From Actinostola sp. cb2023 (Eukaryota; Cnidaria; Anthozoa; Actiniaria; Actinostolidae): a DNA stretch of 64,000 bases. The stretch is from assembly GCA_033675265.1 (NCBI GenBank), contig JAUJYZ010000677.1, forward strand, positions 108,589 through 172,588, read 5' to 3'. Under the pieces are notes generated by a model. It made no database searches and was not told the DNA's origin. It worked only from the letters and a program-made list of their open reading frames with translations. Both the position numbers and the translations under genes were made by a program. This document shows, in pieces, positions 15,001 to 60,284 of the stretch; the stretch's first letter is position 1; each line of letters opens with the position of its first letter.

Positions 15001-18000
15001 TGTGGGCCAGCCTGCGGCGGGGGTGCGTCAGCCCAAATCCATGTGGGCCAGCCTGCGGCGGGGGTGCGTCAGCCCAAATCCATCCATGTGGGCCGTCAGC
15101 CCCTGCGGCGGGGGTGCGTCAGCCCAAATCCATGTGGGCCAGCCTGCGGCGGGGGGTGCGTCAGCCCAAATCCATGTGGGCCAGCCTGCGGCGGGGGTGC
15201 GTCAGCCCAAATCCATGTGGGCCAGCCTGCGACGGGGGTGCGTCAGCCCAAATCCATGTGGGCCAGCCTGCGGCGGGGGTGCGTCAGCCCAAATCCATGT
15301 GGGCCAGCCTGCGGCGGGGGTGCGTCAGCCCAAATCCATGTGGGCCAGCCTGCGGCGGGGGTGCGTCAGCCCAAATCCATGTGGGGGCCAGCTGCTGCGG
15401 CGGGGTGCGTCAGCCCAAATCCATGTGGGCCAGCCTGCGGCGGGGGTGCGTCAGCCCAAATCCATGTGGGCCAGCCTGCGGCGGGGGTGCGTCAGCCCAA
15501 ATCCATGTGGGCCAGCCTGCGCTGCGGCGGGGGTGCGTCAGCCCAAATCCATGTGGGCCAGCCTGCGGCGGGGGTGCGTCAGCCCAAATCCATGTGGGCC
15601 AGCCCTGGCGGCGGGGGGCCCAAATCCATGTGGTCAGCCCAAATCCATGTGGGCCAGCCTGCGACGGGGGTGCGTCAGCCCAAATCCATGTGGGCCAGCC
15701 TGCGGCGGGGGTGCGTCAGCCCAAATCCATGTGGGCCAGCCTGCGGCGGGGGTGCGTCAGCCCAAATCCATGTGGGCCAGCCTGCGACGGGGGTGCGTCA
15801 GCCCAAATCCATGTGGGCCAGCCTGCGGCGGGGGTGCGTCAGCCCAAATCCATGTGGGCCAGCCTGCGGCGGCGGGGGTGCGTCAGCCCAAATCCATGTG
15901 GGCCAGCCTGCGACGGGGGTGCGTCAGCCCAAATCCATGTGGGCCAGCCTGCGGCGGGGGTGCGTCAGCCCAAATCCATGTGGGCCAGCCTGCGGCGGGG
16001 GTGCGTCAGCCCAAATCCATGTGGGCCAGCCTGCGGCGGGGGTGCGTCAGCCCAAATCCATGTGGGCCAGCCTGCGGCGGGGGTGCGTCAGCCCAAATCC
16101 ATGGGGCCAGCCTGCGGCGGGGGTGCGTCAGCCCAAATCCATGTGGGCCAGCCTGCGCGACGGGGGTGCGTCAGCCCAAATCCATGTGGGGCCAGCCTGC
16201 GGCGGGGGTGCGTCAGCCCAAATCCATGTGGGCCAGCCTGCGGCGGGGGTGCGTCAGCCCAAATCCATGTGGGCCAGCCTGCGGCGGGGGTGCGTCAGCC
16301 CAAATCCATGTGGGCCAGCCTGCGGCGGGGGTGCGTCAGCCCAAATCCATGTGGGCCAGCCTGCGGCGGGGGTGCGTCAGCCCAAATCCATGTGGGCCAG
16401 CCTGCGGCGGGGGGGTGCGTCAGCCCAAATCCATGTGGGCCAGCCTGCGGCGGGGGGTGCGTCAGCCCAAATCCATGTGGGCCAGCCTGCGCGGGGGTGC
16501 GTCAGCCCAAATCCATGTGGGCCAGCCTGCGGCGGGGGTGCGTCAGCCCAATCCATGTGGGCCTGCTGCGACGGGGGTGCGTCAGCCCAAATCCATGTGG
16601 GCCAGCCTGCGGCGGGGGTGCGTCAGCCCAATCCATGTGGGCCAGCCTGCGGGGGGGTGCGTCAGCCCAAATCCATGTGGGCCAGCCTGCGACGGGGGTG
16701 CGTCAGCCCAAATCCATGTGGGCCAGCCTGCGGGGGGGTGTGCGTCAGCCCAAATCCATGTGGGCCAGCCTGCGGCGGGGGTGCGTCAGCCCAAATCCAT
16801 GTGGGCCAGCCTGCGGCGGGGGTGCGTCAGCCCAAATCCATGTGGGCCAGCCTGCGCGGGGGTGCGTCAGCCCAAATCCATGTGGGCCAGCCTGCGGCGG
16901 GGGGGGTGCGTCAGCCCAAAATCCATGTGGGCCAGCCTGCGGCGGGGGTGCGTCAGCCCAAATCCATGTGGGCCAGCCTGCGGCGGGGGTGCGTCAGCCC
17001 AAATCCATGTGGGCCAGCCTGCGGCGGGGGTGCGTCAGCCCAAATCCATGTGGGCCAGCCTGCGACGGGGGTGCGTCAGCCCAAATCCATGTGGGCCAGC
17101 CTGCGGCGGGGGTGCGTCAGCCCAAATCCATGTGGGCCAGCCTGCGGCGGGGGTGCGTCAGCCCCAAATCCATGTGGGCCAGCCTGCGACGGGGGTGCGT
17201 CAGCCCAAATCCATGTGGGCCAGCCTGCGACGGGGGTGCGTCAGCCCAAATCCATGTGGGCCAGCCTGCGGCGGGGGTGCGTCAGCCCAAATCCATGTGG
17301 GCCAGCCTGCGACGGGGGTGCGTCAGCCCAAATCCATGTGGGCCAGCCTGCGGCGGGGGGGTGCGTCAGCCCAAATCCATGTGGGCCAGCCCTGCGCGGG
17401 GGTGCGTCAGCCCAAATCCATGTGGGCCAGCCTGCGACGCGGGGGTGCGTCAGCCCAAATCCATGTGGGCCAGCCTGCGGCGGGGGTGCGTCAGCCCAAA
17501 TCCATGTGGGCCAGCCTGCGGCGGGGGGTGCGTCAGCCCAAATCCATGTGGGCCAGCCTGCGACGGGGGTGCGTCAGCCCAAATCCATGTGGGCCAGCCT
17601 GCGGCGGGGGGTGCGTCAGCCCAAATCCATGTGGCCAGCCTGCGGCGGGGGTGCGTCAGCCCAAATCCATGTGGGCCAGCCTGCGGCGGGGGGTGCGTCA
17701 GCCCAAATCCATGTGGGCCAGCCTGCGACGGGGGTGCGTCAGCCCAAATCCATGTGTGGGCCAGCCTGCGGCGGGGGTGCGTCAGCCCAAATCCATGTGG
17801 GCCAGCCTGCGACGGGGGTGCGTCAGCCCAAATCCATGTGGGCCAGCCTGCGGCGGGGGTGCGTCAGCCCAAATCCATGTGGGCCAGCCTGCGCGGGGGG
17901 TGCGGCCCAAATCCATGTGGGCCAGCCTGTGCGGGGGTCAGTCCCAAATCCATGTGGGCCAGCCTGCGGCGGGGGTGCGTCAGCCCAAATCCATGTGGGC

Positions 18001-19310
18001 CAGCCTGCGACGGGGGTGCGTCAGCCCAAATCCATGTGGGCCAGCCTGCGGCGGGGGTGCGTCAGCCCCAAATCCATGTGGGCCAGCCTGCGGCGGGGGT
18101 GCGTCAGCCCAAATCCATGTGGGCCAGCCTGCGGCGGGGGTGCGTCAGCCCAAATCCATGTGGGCCAGCCTGCGACGGGGGTGCGTCAGCCCAAATCCAT
18201 GTGGGCCAGCCTGCGACGGGGGTGCGTCAGCCCAAATCCATGTGGGCCAGCCTGCGGCGGGGGTGCGTCAGCCCAAATCCATGTGGGCCAGCCTGCGACG
18301 GGGGTGCGTCAGCCCAAATCCATGTGGGCCAGCCTGCGGCGGGGGTGCGTCAGCCCAAATCCATGTGGGCCAGCCTGCGGCGGGGGTGCGTCAGCCCAAA
18401 TCCATGTGGGCCAGCCTGCGGCGGGGGTGCGTCAGCCCCCAAATCCATGTGGGCCAGCCTGCGGCGGGGGTGCGTCAGCCCAAATCCATGTGGGCCAGCC
18501 TGCGGCGGGGGTGCGTCAGCCCAAATCCATGTGGGCCAGCCTGCGACGGGGGTGCGTCAGCCCAAATCCATGTGGGCCAGCCTGCGCGGGGGTGCGTCAG
18601 CCCAAATCCATGTGGGCCAGCCTGCGGACGGGGTGCGTCAGCCCAAATCCATGTGGGCCAGCCTGCGGCGGGGGTGCGTCAGCCCAAATCCATGTGGGCC
18701 AGCCTGCGGCGGGGGTGCGTCAGCCCAAATCCATGTGGGCCAGCCTGCGACGGGGGTGCGTCAGCCCAAATCCATGTGGGCCAGCCTGCGGCGGGGGTGC
18801 ATCAGCCCAAATCCATGTGGGCCAGCCTGCGGCGGGGGTGCGTCAGCCCAAATCCATGTGGGCCAGCCTGCGGCGGGGGTGCGTCAGCCCAAATCCATGT
18901 GGGCCAGCCTGCGGCGGGGGTGCGTCAGCCCAAATCCATGTGGGCCAGCCCTGCGGCGGGGGTGCGTCAGCCCCAAATCCATGTGGGCCAGCCTGCGGCG
19001 GGGGTGCGTCAGCCCAAATCCATGTGGGCCAGCCTGCGGCGGGGGTGCGTCAGCCCAAATCCATGTGGGCCAGCCTGCGGCGGGGGTGCGTCAGCCCAAA
19101 TCCATGTGGGCCAGCCTGCGACAGGGGGTGCGTCAGCCCAAATCCATGTGGGAGCCAGCCTGCGGCGGGGGTGCGTCAGCCCAAATCCATGTGGGCCAGC
19201 CTGCGGCGGGAGTGTATCAGCCCAAAATCATGTGGGCCAGTCTCCGACAGGGATGCGTCAGCCCAAATCCAGGTGGGCCAGCCTGCGGCGGGAGTGTATC
19301 AGCCCAAAAT
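1..19310 (+). repeat. GC-rich 41-bp satellite array (about 470 copies)
   Basis: The block is a head-to-tail array of a 41-bp unit containing the boxes ATCCATGTGGGCC, AGCCTGC, GCGGCGGGGG and TGCGTCAGCCC. It starts mid-array, so its left end lies outside the window. Most units differ only at GCGGC versus GCGAC and in the length of the G run. Scattered units lack or duplicate parts of the monomer (for example near 4010-4080, 5080-5100, 7360-7380, 10740-10830 and 15590-15640). The plus strand of the unit has no stop codon in any frame, and 41 is not a multiple of 3, so all three forward frames stay open for over 6400 codons whatever indels occur. The minus strand carries a TGA in GGGCTGACGC of each unit, so minus frames are short. 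No promoter, intron or non-repetitive coding edge is visible. I read it as satellite DNA, not a gene. Each unit carries about three CpG sites. Confidence 0.97.
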
Positions 19311-19320
19311 CATGACATTG
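19135..19320. repeat. Degenerate right edge of the 41-bp array and junction
   Basis: The last four or five monomers diverge from the otherwise homogeneous array: GGAGCCAGCC, GGGAGTGTATCAGCCC, TCTCCGACAGGGATGC and ATCCAGGTGGG replace consensus words. The array then passes into the 181-bp repeat through a shared ATGACATTGG word at about 19312-19321. Divergent units at an array edge are expected under unequal exchange, so this is probably the true boundary of the block. Confidence 0.85.
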
Positions 19321-21705
19321 GTAAAGATTCTAAGCACCTAGAACAGCGGGTAGCGCCAAAAATTAGAAAAACACGATTTCTGCCATACATTTACTGTAAC
19401 GAAATTGCTGCGCCATGCATTTCTGATGGAACCATCTCTGAATACCTTAAATGTCCAGATTGTTTTACGTACAATCCTTGGCTTTCTTCAAAAAATGACA
19501 TTGGTAAAGATTCTAAGCACCTGGAACAACTAATAGGGCCAAAAATTAGAAACACTCGATTTGTGCCATACATTTACTGTAACGAAATTACTGCGCCATG
19601 TATTTCTGATGGAACCATCTCTGAATTGGTTAAATGTCCAGAATTTTTACGTACAATCGTTGAAGTTCTTCAAAAAATGACATTGGTAAAGATTGTAAGC
19701 ACCTGGACCAACTAGTAGGGCCAACAATTAGAAACACACGATTTGTGCCATACATTTACTGAAATGAAATTGCTGCGCCATGCATTTCTGATGGAACCAT
19801 CTCTGAATTCGTTAAATGTCCAGATTGTTTAACGTACAATCCTTGGCTTTCTTCAAGAAATGACATTGGTAAAGATTCTAAGCACCTGGAACAACTAATA
19901 GGGCCAAAAATTAGAAACACTCGATTTGTGCCATACATTTACTGTAACGAAATTACTGCGCCATGTATTTCTGATGGAACCATCTCTGAATTGGTTAAAT
20001 GTCCAGAATTTTTACGTACAATCCTTGAAGTTCTTCAAAAAATGACATTGGTAAAGATTGTAAGCACCTGGACCAACTAGTATGGCCAACAATTAGAAAC
20101 ACACGATTTGTGCCATACATTTACTGAAATGAAATTGCTGCGCCATGCATTTCTGATGGAACCATCTCTGAATTCGTTAAATGTCCAGATTGTTTAACGT
20201 ACAATCCTTGGCTTTCTTCAAAAAAATGACATTGGTAAAGATTCTAAGCACCTGGAAGAACTAGTAGGGCCAAAAATTAGAAACACACAATTTGTGCCAT
20301 ACATTTACTGTAATGAAATTGCTGCGCCATGTATTTCTGATGGAACCATCTCTGAATTCGTTAAATATCCAGATTTTTTTACGAACAATCCCTGGCTTTC
20401 TTCAAAAAATGACATTCTAAGCACCTAGAACAACGGGTAGCGCCAAAAATTAGAAAAACACGATTTCTGCCATGCATTTACTGTAACGAAATTGCTGCGC
20501 CATGCATTTCTGATGGAACCTTCTCTGAATACCTTAAATGTCCAGATTGTTTTACGTACAATCCTTGGCTTTCTTCAAAAAATGACATTGGTAAAGATTC
20601 TAAGCACCTGGAACAACTAATAGGGCCAAAAATTAGAAACACTCGATTTGTGCCATACATTTACTGTAACGAAATTACTGCGCCATGTATTTCTGATGGA
20701 ACCATCTCTGAATTGATTAAATGTCCAGAATTTTTACGTACAATCCTCGGCTTTCTTCAAAAAATGACATTACTAAAGATTGTAAGCACCTGGAACAACT
20801 TGTAGGGCCAAAAATTAGAAACACACGATTTCTGCCATACATTTACTGTAACGAAATTGCTGCCCATGTATTTCTGATGGAACCATCTCTGAATTCGTTA
20901 AATGTCCAGATTTTTTACGTACAAGCCTCGGCTTTCTTCAAAAAATGACATTGGTAAAGATTCTAAGCACCTGGAACAACTAGTAGGGCCAAAAATTAGA
21001 AACACACGATTTGTGCCACACATTTACTGTAATGAAATTGCTGCGCCATGTATTTCTGATGGAACCATCTCTGAATTCGTTAAATATCCAGATTTTTTTA
21101 CGAACAAATCTTGGCTCTCTTGAAAAAATGACATTGGTAAAGATTCTAAGCACCTAGAACAACGGGTAGCGCCAAAAATTAGAAAAACACGATTTCTGCC
21201 AAACATTTACTGTAACGAAATTGCTGCGCCATGCATTTCTGATGGAACCATCTCTGAAGTCCTTAAATGTCCAGATTTTTTAACGTACAATCCTCGGCTT
21301 TCTTAAAAAAATGACATTGGTAAAGATTGTAAGCACCTGGAACAACTAGTAGGGCCAAAAATTAGAAAAACACGATGGCACCATCTCTGAATTCGTTAAA
21401 TGTCCAGATTTTTTTACGTACAATCCTCGGCTTTCTTCAAAAAATGACATTGGTAAAGATTGTAAGCACCTGGAACAACTAGTAGTGCCATAAATTAGAA
21501 AAACACGAATTCTGCCATACATTTACTGTAACGAAATTGCTGCCCCATGTATTTCTGATGGAACCATCTCTGAATTCGTTAAATGTCCAGATTTTTTTAC
21601 GTACAATCCTTGGCTGTCTTCAAAAAATGACATTGGTAAAGATTCTAAGCACCTGGAACAACTAGTAGGGCCAAAAATTAGCCAAACACACGATTTCTGC
21701 AATAC
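19311..21705. repeat. 181-bp satellite array (about 13 units)
   Basis: An AT-rich tandem repeat of about 181-183 bp. Each unit begins near AAAATGACATTGGTAAAG and holds AAGCACCTGGAACAAC, GGGCCAAAAATTAG, CATACATTTACTGTAACG, TCTGATGGAACCATCTC and TACAATCCTTGGC. Unit starts lie near 19311, 19489, 19673, 19855, 20037, 20220, 20404 (10-bp deletion), 20577, 20758, 20940, 21123, 21304, 21440 (short unit) and 21623. Distinct subtypes recur at a distance: a CCAACAATTAG subtype at 19719 and 20084, and an AACGGGTAGCGCC subtype at 19344, 20432 and 21164. This shows higher-order structure. The short frames of about 60-75 codons inside it are by-products of the unit. Confidence 0.93.
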
Positions 21706-22181
21706 ATTTACGCGCATTATGGTCTATTGCTGGTCATTTTACGTGGGCTATAGGTCATGCATAACGAGCATTATGGTCTATTTCTGGCCATTTTACGTGG
21801 GTATAGGTCATGCATAACGCACATTATGGTCTATTTCTGGTCATTTTACGTGGGCTATAGGTCATGCATAACGCGCATTGTGGTCTATTTCTGGCCATTT
21901 TACGTGGGCTATAAGTCATGCATAACGCGCATTCTGATCTATTTCTGGTCATTTTACGTGGGCTATAGGTCATGCATAACGCGCATTATGATCTATTTCT
22001 GGTCATTTTACGTGGGCTATAGGTCATGCATAACGCGCATTATGATCTATTTCTGGCCATTTTACGTGGGCTATAAGTCATGCATAACGCGCATTGTGGT
22101 CTATTTCTGTCCATTTTACGTGGGCTATAAGTCATGCATAACGCGCATTATGATCTATTTCTGGTCATTTTACGTGGGCAA
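21706..22181. repeat. 54-bp satellite, block A
   Basis: Nearly nine copies of a 54-bp unit with the words GGTCTATTTCTGGTC, ATTTTACGTGGGC and TATAGGTCATGCATAACG. Because 54 is divisible by 3, one frame stays open and gives an 18-residue repeating peptide, which explains the 143-codon frame here. No other sign of coding. The left junction follows a truncated 181-bp unit at TGCAATACATTTACGCGC. Confidence 0.93.
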
Positions 22182-22414
22182 CAACTAGTAGTGCCAAAAA
22201 TTAGAAACACACGATTTCTGCCATACATTTACTGTAACGAAATTGCTGCCCATGTATTTCTGATGGAACCATCTCTGAATTCGTTAAATGTCCAGATTTT
22301 TTACGTACAATCCTCGGCTTTCTTCAAAAAATGACATTGGTAAAGATTCTAAGCACCTGGAACAACTAGTAGGGCCAAAAATTAGCCAAACACACGATTT
22401 CTGCAATACATTTA
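22182..22414. repeat. Island of 181-bp repeat inside the 54-bp array
   Basis: About 1.2 units of the 181-bp satellite interrupt the 54-bp array. The right junction, from TTAGCCAAACACACG through the first 54-bp copies, repeats the junction at 21678 almost base for base, 703 bp further on. The island therefore looks like a tandem duplication of a segment spanning the satellite boundary, not an independent insertion. Confidence 0.88.
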
Positions 22415-23105
22415 CGCGCATTATGGTCTATTGCTGGTCATTTTACGTGGGCTATAGGTCATGCATAACGAGCATTATGGTCTATTTCTGGCCATTTTAC
22501 GTGGGTATAGGTCATGCATAACGCACATTATGGTCTATTTCTGGGCATTTTACGTGGGCTATAGGTCATGCATAACGCGCATTGTGGTCTATTTCTGGCC
22601 ATTTTACGTGGGCTCTAGGTCATGCATAACGCGCATTATGGTCTATTTCTGGTCATTTTACGTGGGCTATAGGTCATGCATAACGCGCATTATGATCTAT
22701 TTCTGGTCATTTTACGTGGGCTATAGGTCATGCATAACGCGCATTATGATCTATTTCTGGCCATTTTACGTGGGCTATAAGTCATGCATAACGCGCATTG
22801 TGGTCTATTTCTGGCCATTTTACGTGGGCTATAAGTCATGCATAACGCGCATTATGATCTATTTCTGGTCATTTTACGTGGGCTATAGGTCATGCATAAC
22901 GCGCATTATGATCTATTTCTGGCCATTTTACGTGGGCAATAAGTCATGCATAACGCGCATTGTGGTCTATTTCTGGCCATTTTACGTGGGCTATAAATTA
23001 TGATCTATTTCTGGTCATTTTACGTGGGCTATAGGTCATGCATAACGCGCATTATGATCTATTTCTGGTCATTTTACGTGGGCTATAGGTCATGCATAAC
23101 GCGCA
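22415..23105. repeat. 54-bp satellite, block B
   Basis: About 13 copies of the 54-bp unit, with two common variants (GGTCATTTTACG or GGCCATTTTACG, and ATAGGTC or ATAAGTC). One unit near 22995 is shortened. The block ends at GCGCAT where the inverted-repeat element begins. The 180-codon frame here is the in-phase product of the 54-bp unit. Confidence 0.93.
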
Positions 23106-23720
23106 TTAGTATAAACAAACTAGTGGTCTATCACATATCCTGCAATCTGATTGGCTACGCTAGTAGGGGTCTAATAGTGATAGTCCCCTAGTAGCGAATC
23201 ACCATGGTAACCATTGGCCGTGAAAGATGAAGCAAGATGGTGGACAAACCCGAAGGTTGTTTTTTCGCTAAAAAGAGCTAAAATAGACCGAGAAACAAAT
23301 CTCAAGAGCAAGAAATGGAAAAAGCATATAAATATAGACATCTCATTGACAATTCAAGCAAGATTTCTTTGGCTGACACTGCAGAAAGGCTGAGCGAGAA
23401 ACGATCGTTGAAGTTGAAGATTTTTCGTGCCGATTTTTCAACTTTTAAAACTGAGCGAAGACAAAGTCAAATGGAGTACTGATAGTGATAAAGGTAATAA
23501 GGCTACACCACTATTGACTCGTGTTTTGTTCATTTGTTATTTGATTTATGAAAGTTCAACAAAAGAACCAACTTTTCTGGTTTAGTTTTAACTAAACAGC
23601 TCGATTTAGTTCAGCCAAATGTGTACTTATGACTAGCATAAAATTCGTATTCTTCTTACTTGTGCAAATTAAACAAGAAATATTGGTGTAATATTAAGTA
23701 TGCTAGTTTGTTTATACTAA
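23106..23720. mobile_element. DNA-transposon-like element with perfect 18-bp inverted ends
   Basis: TTAGTATAAACAAACTAG at 23106-23123 is the exact reverse complement of the sequence at 23703-23720. The 615-bp interior is unrelated to the flanking satellite, so it is an insertion. Ends of the form TA-GTATAAAC would fit a TA target duplication as in Tc1/mariner elements, but the family is not settled. The interior shares TCCTGCAATCTGATTGGCTA with the repeats at 27940-29345. It also contains a 55-codon plus frame at 23315-23482 (starting MEKAYKYRHLIDNSSK) rich in Lys and Arg, which I do not recognise. Confidence 0.8.
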
Positions 23721-23723
23721 AAT

Positions 23724-23828
23724 AATTAGACAACTCGCCCTCGTTGTCTATGAGCTAAGATAGTCAACTCGGCAGGAGCCTCGTTGACTATCTGCTCATA
23801 GCCAACTCGGACTCGTTGTCTAATTGTT
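23724..23828. repeat. 105-bp foldback next to the inserted element
   Basis: AATTAGACAAC at the left end pairs with GTTGTCTAATT at the right end. Inner words (GTCTATGAGC with GCTCATAG, TAGTCAACTCGG with CGTTGACTA) also pair, so the segment can fold into a long hairpin. It lies between the inverted-repeat element and the resumption of the 54-bp satellite. Confidence 0.7.
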
Positions 23829-25325
23829 AATTATGATCTATTTCTGGCCATTTTACGTGGGCTATAAGTCATGCATAACGCGCATTATAGGTCATGCATA
23901 ACGCGCATTGTGGTCTATTTCTGGCCATTTTACGTGGGCTATAAGTCATGCATAACGCGCATTATGGCCTATTTCTGGTCATTTTACGTGGGCTATAGGT
24001 CATGCATAACGCGCATTATAGGTTATACATAACGCATATTATGGTCTATTTCTGGCCATTTTACGTGGGCTATAGGTCATGCATAACGCGCATTATGGTC
24101 TATTTCTGGCCATTTTACGTGGGTATAGGTCATGCATAACGCACATTATGGTCTATTTCTGGTCATTTTACGTGGGCTATAGGTCATGCATAACGCGCAT
24201 TATGATCTATTTCTGGTCATTTAACGTGGGCTATAGGTCATGCATAACGCGCAATATAGGTCATGCATAACGCACATTATGGTCTATTTCTGGGCATTTT
24301 ACGTGGGTTATAGGTCATGCATAACGCATATTATGGTCTATTTCTGGCCATTTTACGTGGGCTATAGGTCATGCATAACGCGCATTATGGTCTATTTCTG
24401 GTCATTTTACGTGGGCTATAGGTCATGCATAACGCGCATTGTGGTCTATTTCTGGCCATTTTACGTGGGCTATAGGTCATGCATAACGCGCATTATGGTC
24501 TATTTCTGGTCATTTTACGTGGGCTATAGGTCATGCATAACGCGCATTATGGCCTATTTCTGGTCATTTCACGTGGGCTATAGGTCATGCATAACGCGCA
24601 TTATAGGTCATGCATCTACGCGCATTGTGATCTATTTCTGGCCATTTTACGTGGGCTATAGGTCATGCATAACGCGCATTATGATCTATTTCTGGCCATT
24701 TTACGTGGGCTATAGGTCATGCATAACGCGCATTATGATCTATTTCTGGCCATTTTACGTGGGCTATAGGTCATGCATAACGCGCATTGTGATCTATTTC
24801 TGGGCATTTTACGTGGGCTATAGGTCATGCATAACGCGCATTGTTGTCTATTTCTGGCCATTTTACGTGGGCTATAGGTCATGCATAACGCGCATTATGG
24901 TCTATTTCTGGTCATTTTACGTGGGCTATAGGTCATGCATAACGCGCATTATGATCTATTTCTGGTCATTTAACGTGGGCTATAGGTCATGCATAACGCG
25001 CATTATAGGTCATGCATAACGCACATTATGGTCTATTTCTGGGCATTTTACGTGGGTTATAGGTCATGCATAACGCATATTATGGTCTATTTCTGGCCAT
25101 TTTACGTGGGCTATAGGTCATGCATAACGCGCATTATGGTCTATTTCTGGTCATTTTACGTGGGCTATAGGTCATGCATAACGCGCATTATGGCCTATTT
25201 CTGGTCATTTCACGTGGGCTATAGGTCATGCATAACGCGCATTATAGGTCATGCATAACGCGCATTATGGTCTCTTTCTGTTCATTTTACGTGAGCTATG
25301 GGTCATGCATAACGCGCATTGTGGT
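23829..25325. repeat. 54-bp satellite, block C
   Basis: About 27 copies of the 54-bp unit. Short 23-bp partial units (ATTATAGGTCATGCATAACG) follow some full units. A run containing a TGGGCATTTTACGTGGGTTA variant occurs at about 24271 and again at 25020, a spacing of 749 bp, which indicates a higher-order repeat. The long plus frames (259 and 89 codons) reflect the 54-bp phase and are not taken as genes. The array ends within a few bases of the likely polyadenylation region of AK9. Confidence 0.93.
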
Positions 25326-25334
25326 CCATTTGTC

Positions 25335-25363
25335 TTTATTTTGAAACACTGCTAATCTTTATT
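25335..25363 (-). promoter_or_regulatory. AK9: Polyadenylation signals of AK9
   Basis: Two AATAAA hexamers on the minus strand (TTTATT at 25335-25340 and 25358-25363 on the plus strand) lie about 225-250 bp past the AK9 stop codon. They are the first canonical signals after the stop. The 3' UTR (25336-25585) also contains three TGACGTCA words. I see no gene in 25326-25585 apart from this UTR. Confidence 0.65.
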
Positions 25364-25585
25364 GTAATGTGGCGTATGTACAGTGTGCTCTATATTCACA
25401 TTTATATACAACAGTTGCCGTTATAAACCACAATCAAACCTTATATAAATAAATCTCACAAAATCCTTAGACGTGAAAATCATATATCAATGTGTGTTGC
25501 TAGTCATGTCACGATAGCGTCTGTGTGACGTCACAATGTCGATGACGTCATATTCGAAGTAAAAATTAAATACATATGTATGACG

Positions 25586-60284
<34,699 letters not shown>

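Noticed and set aside
7..19715. Three overlapping plus-strand frames of 6428-6568 codons
   Set aside because: All three frames are open because the 41-bp unit lacks stops on this strand. They have no unique domain, no intron and no start context. One runs on into the 181-bp repeat only by chance.
21757..25258. Frames of 63-259 codons with a repeating hydrophobic 18-residue peptide
   Set aside because: The 54-bp satellite is in phase with codons; the frames end wherever a partial unit occurs.
1..25325. CRISPR array
   Set aside because: The repeats are contiguous monomers without unique spacers, in a clearly eukaryotic context.
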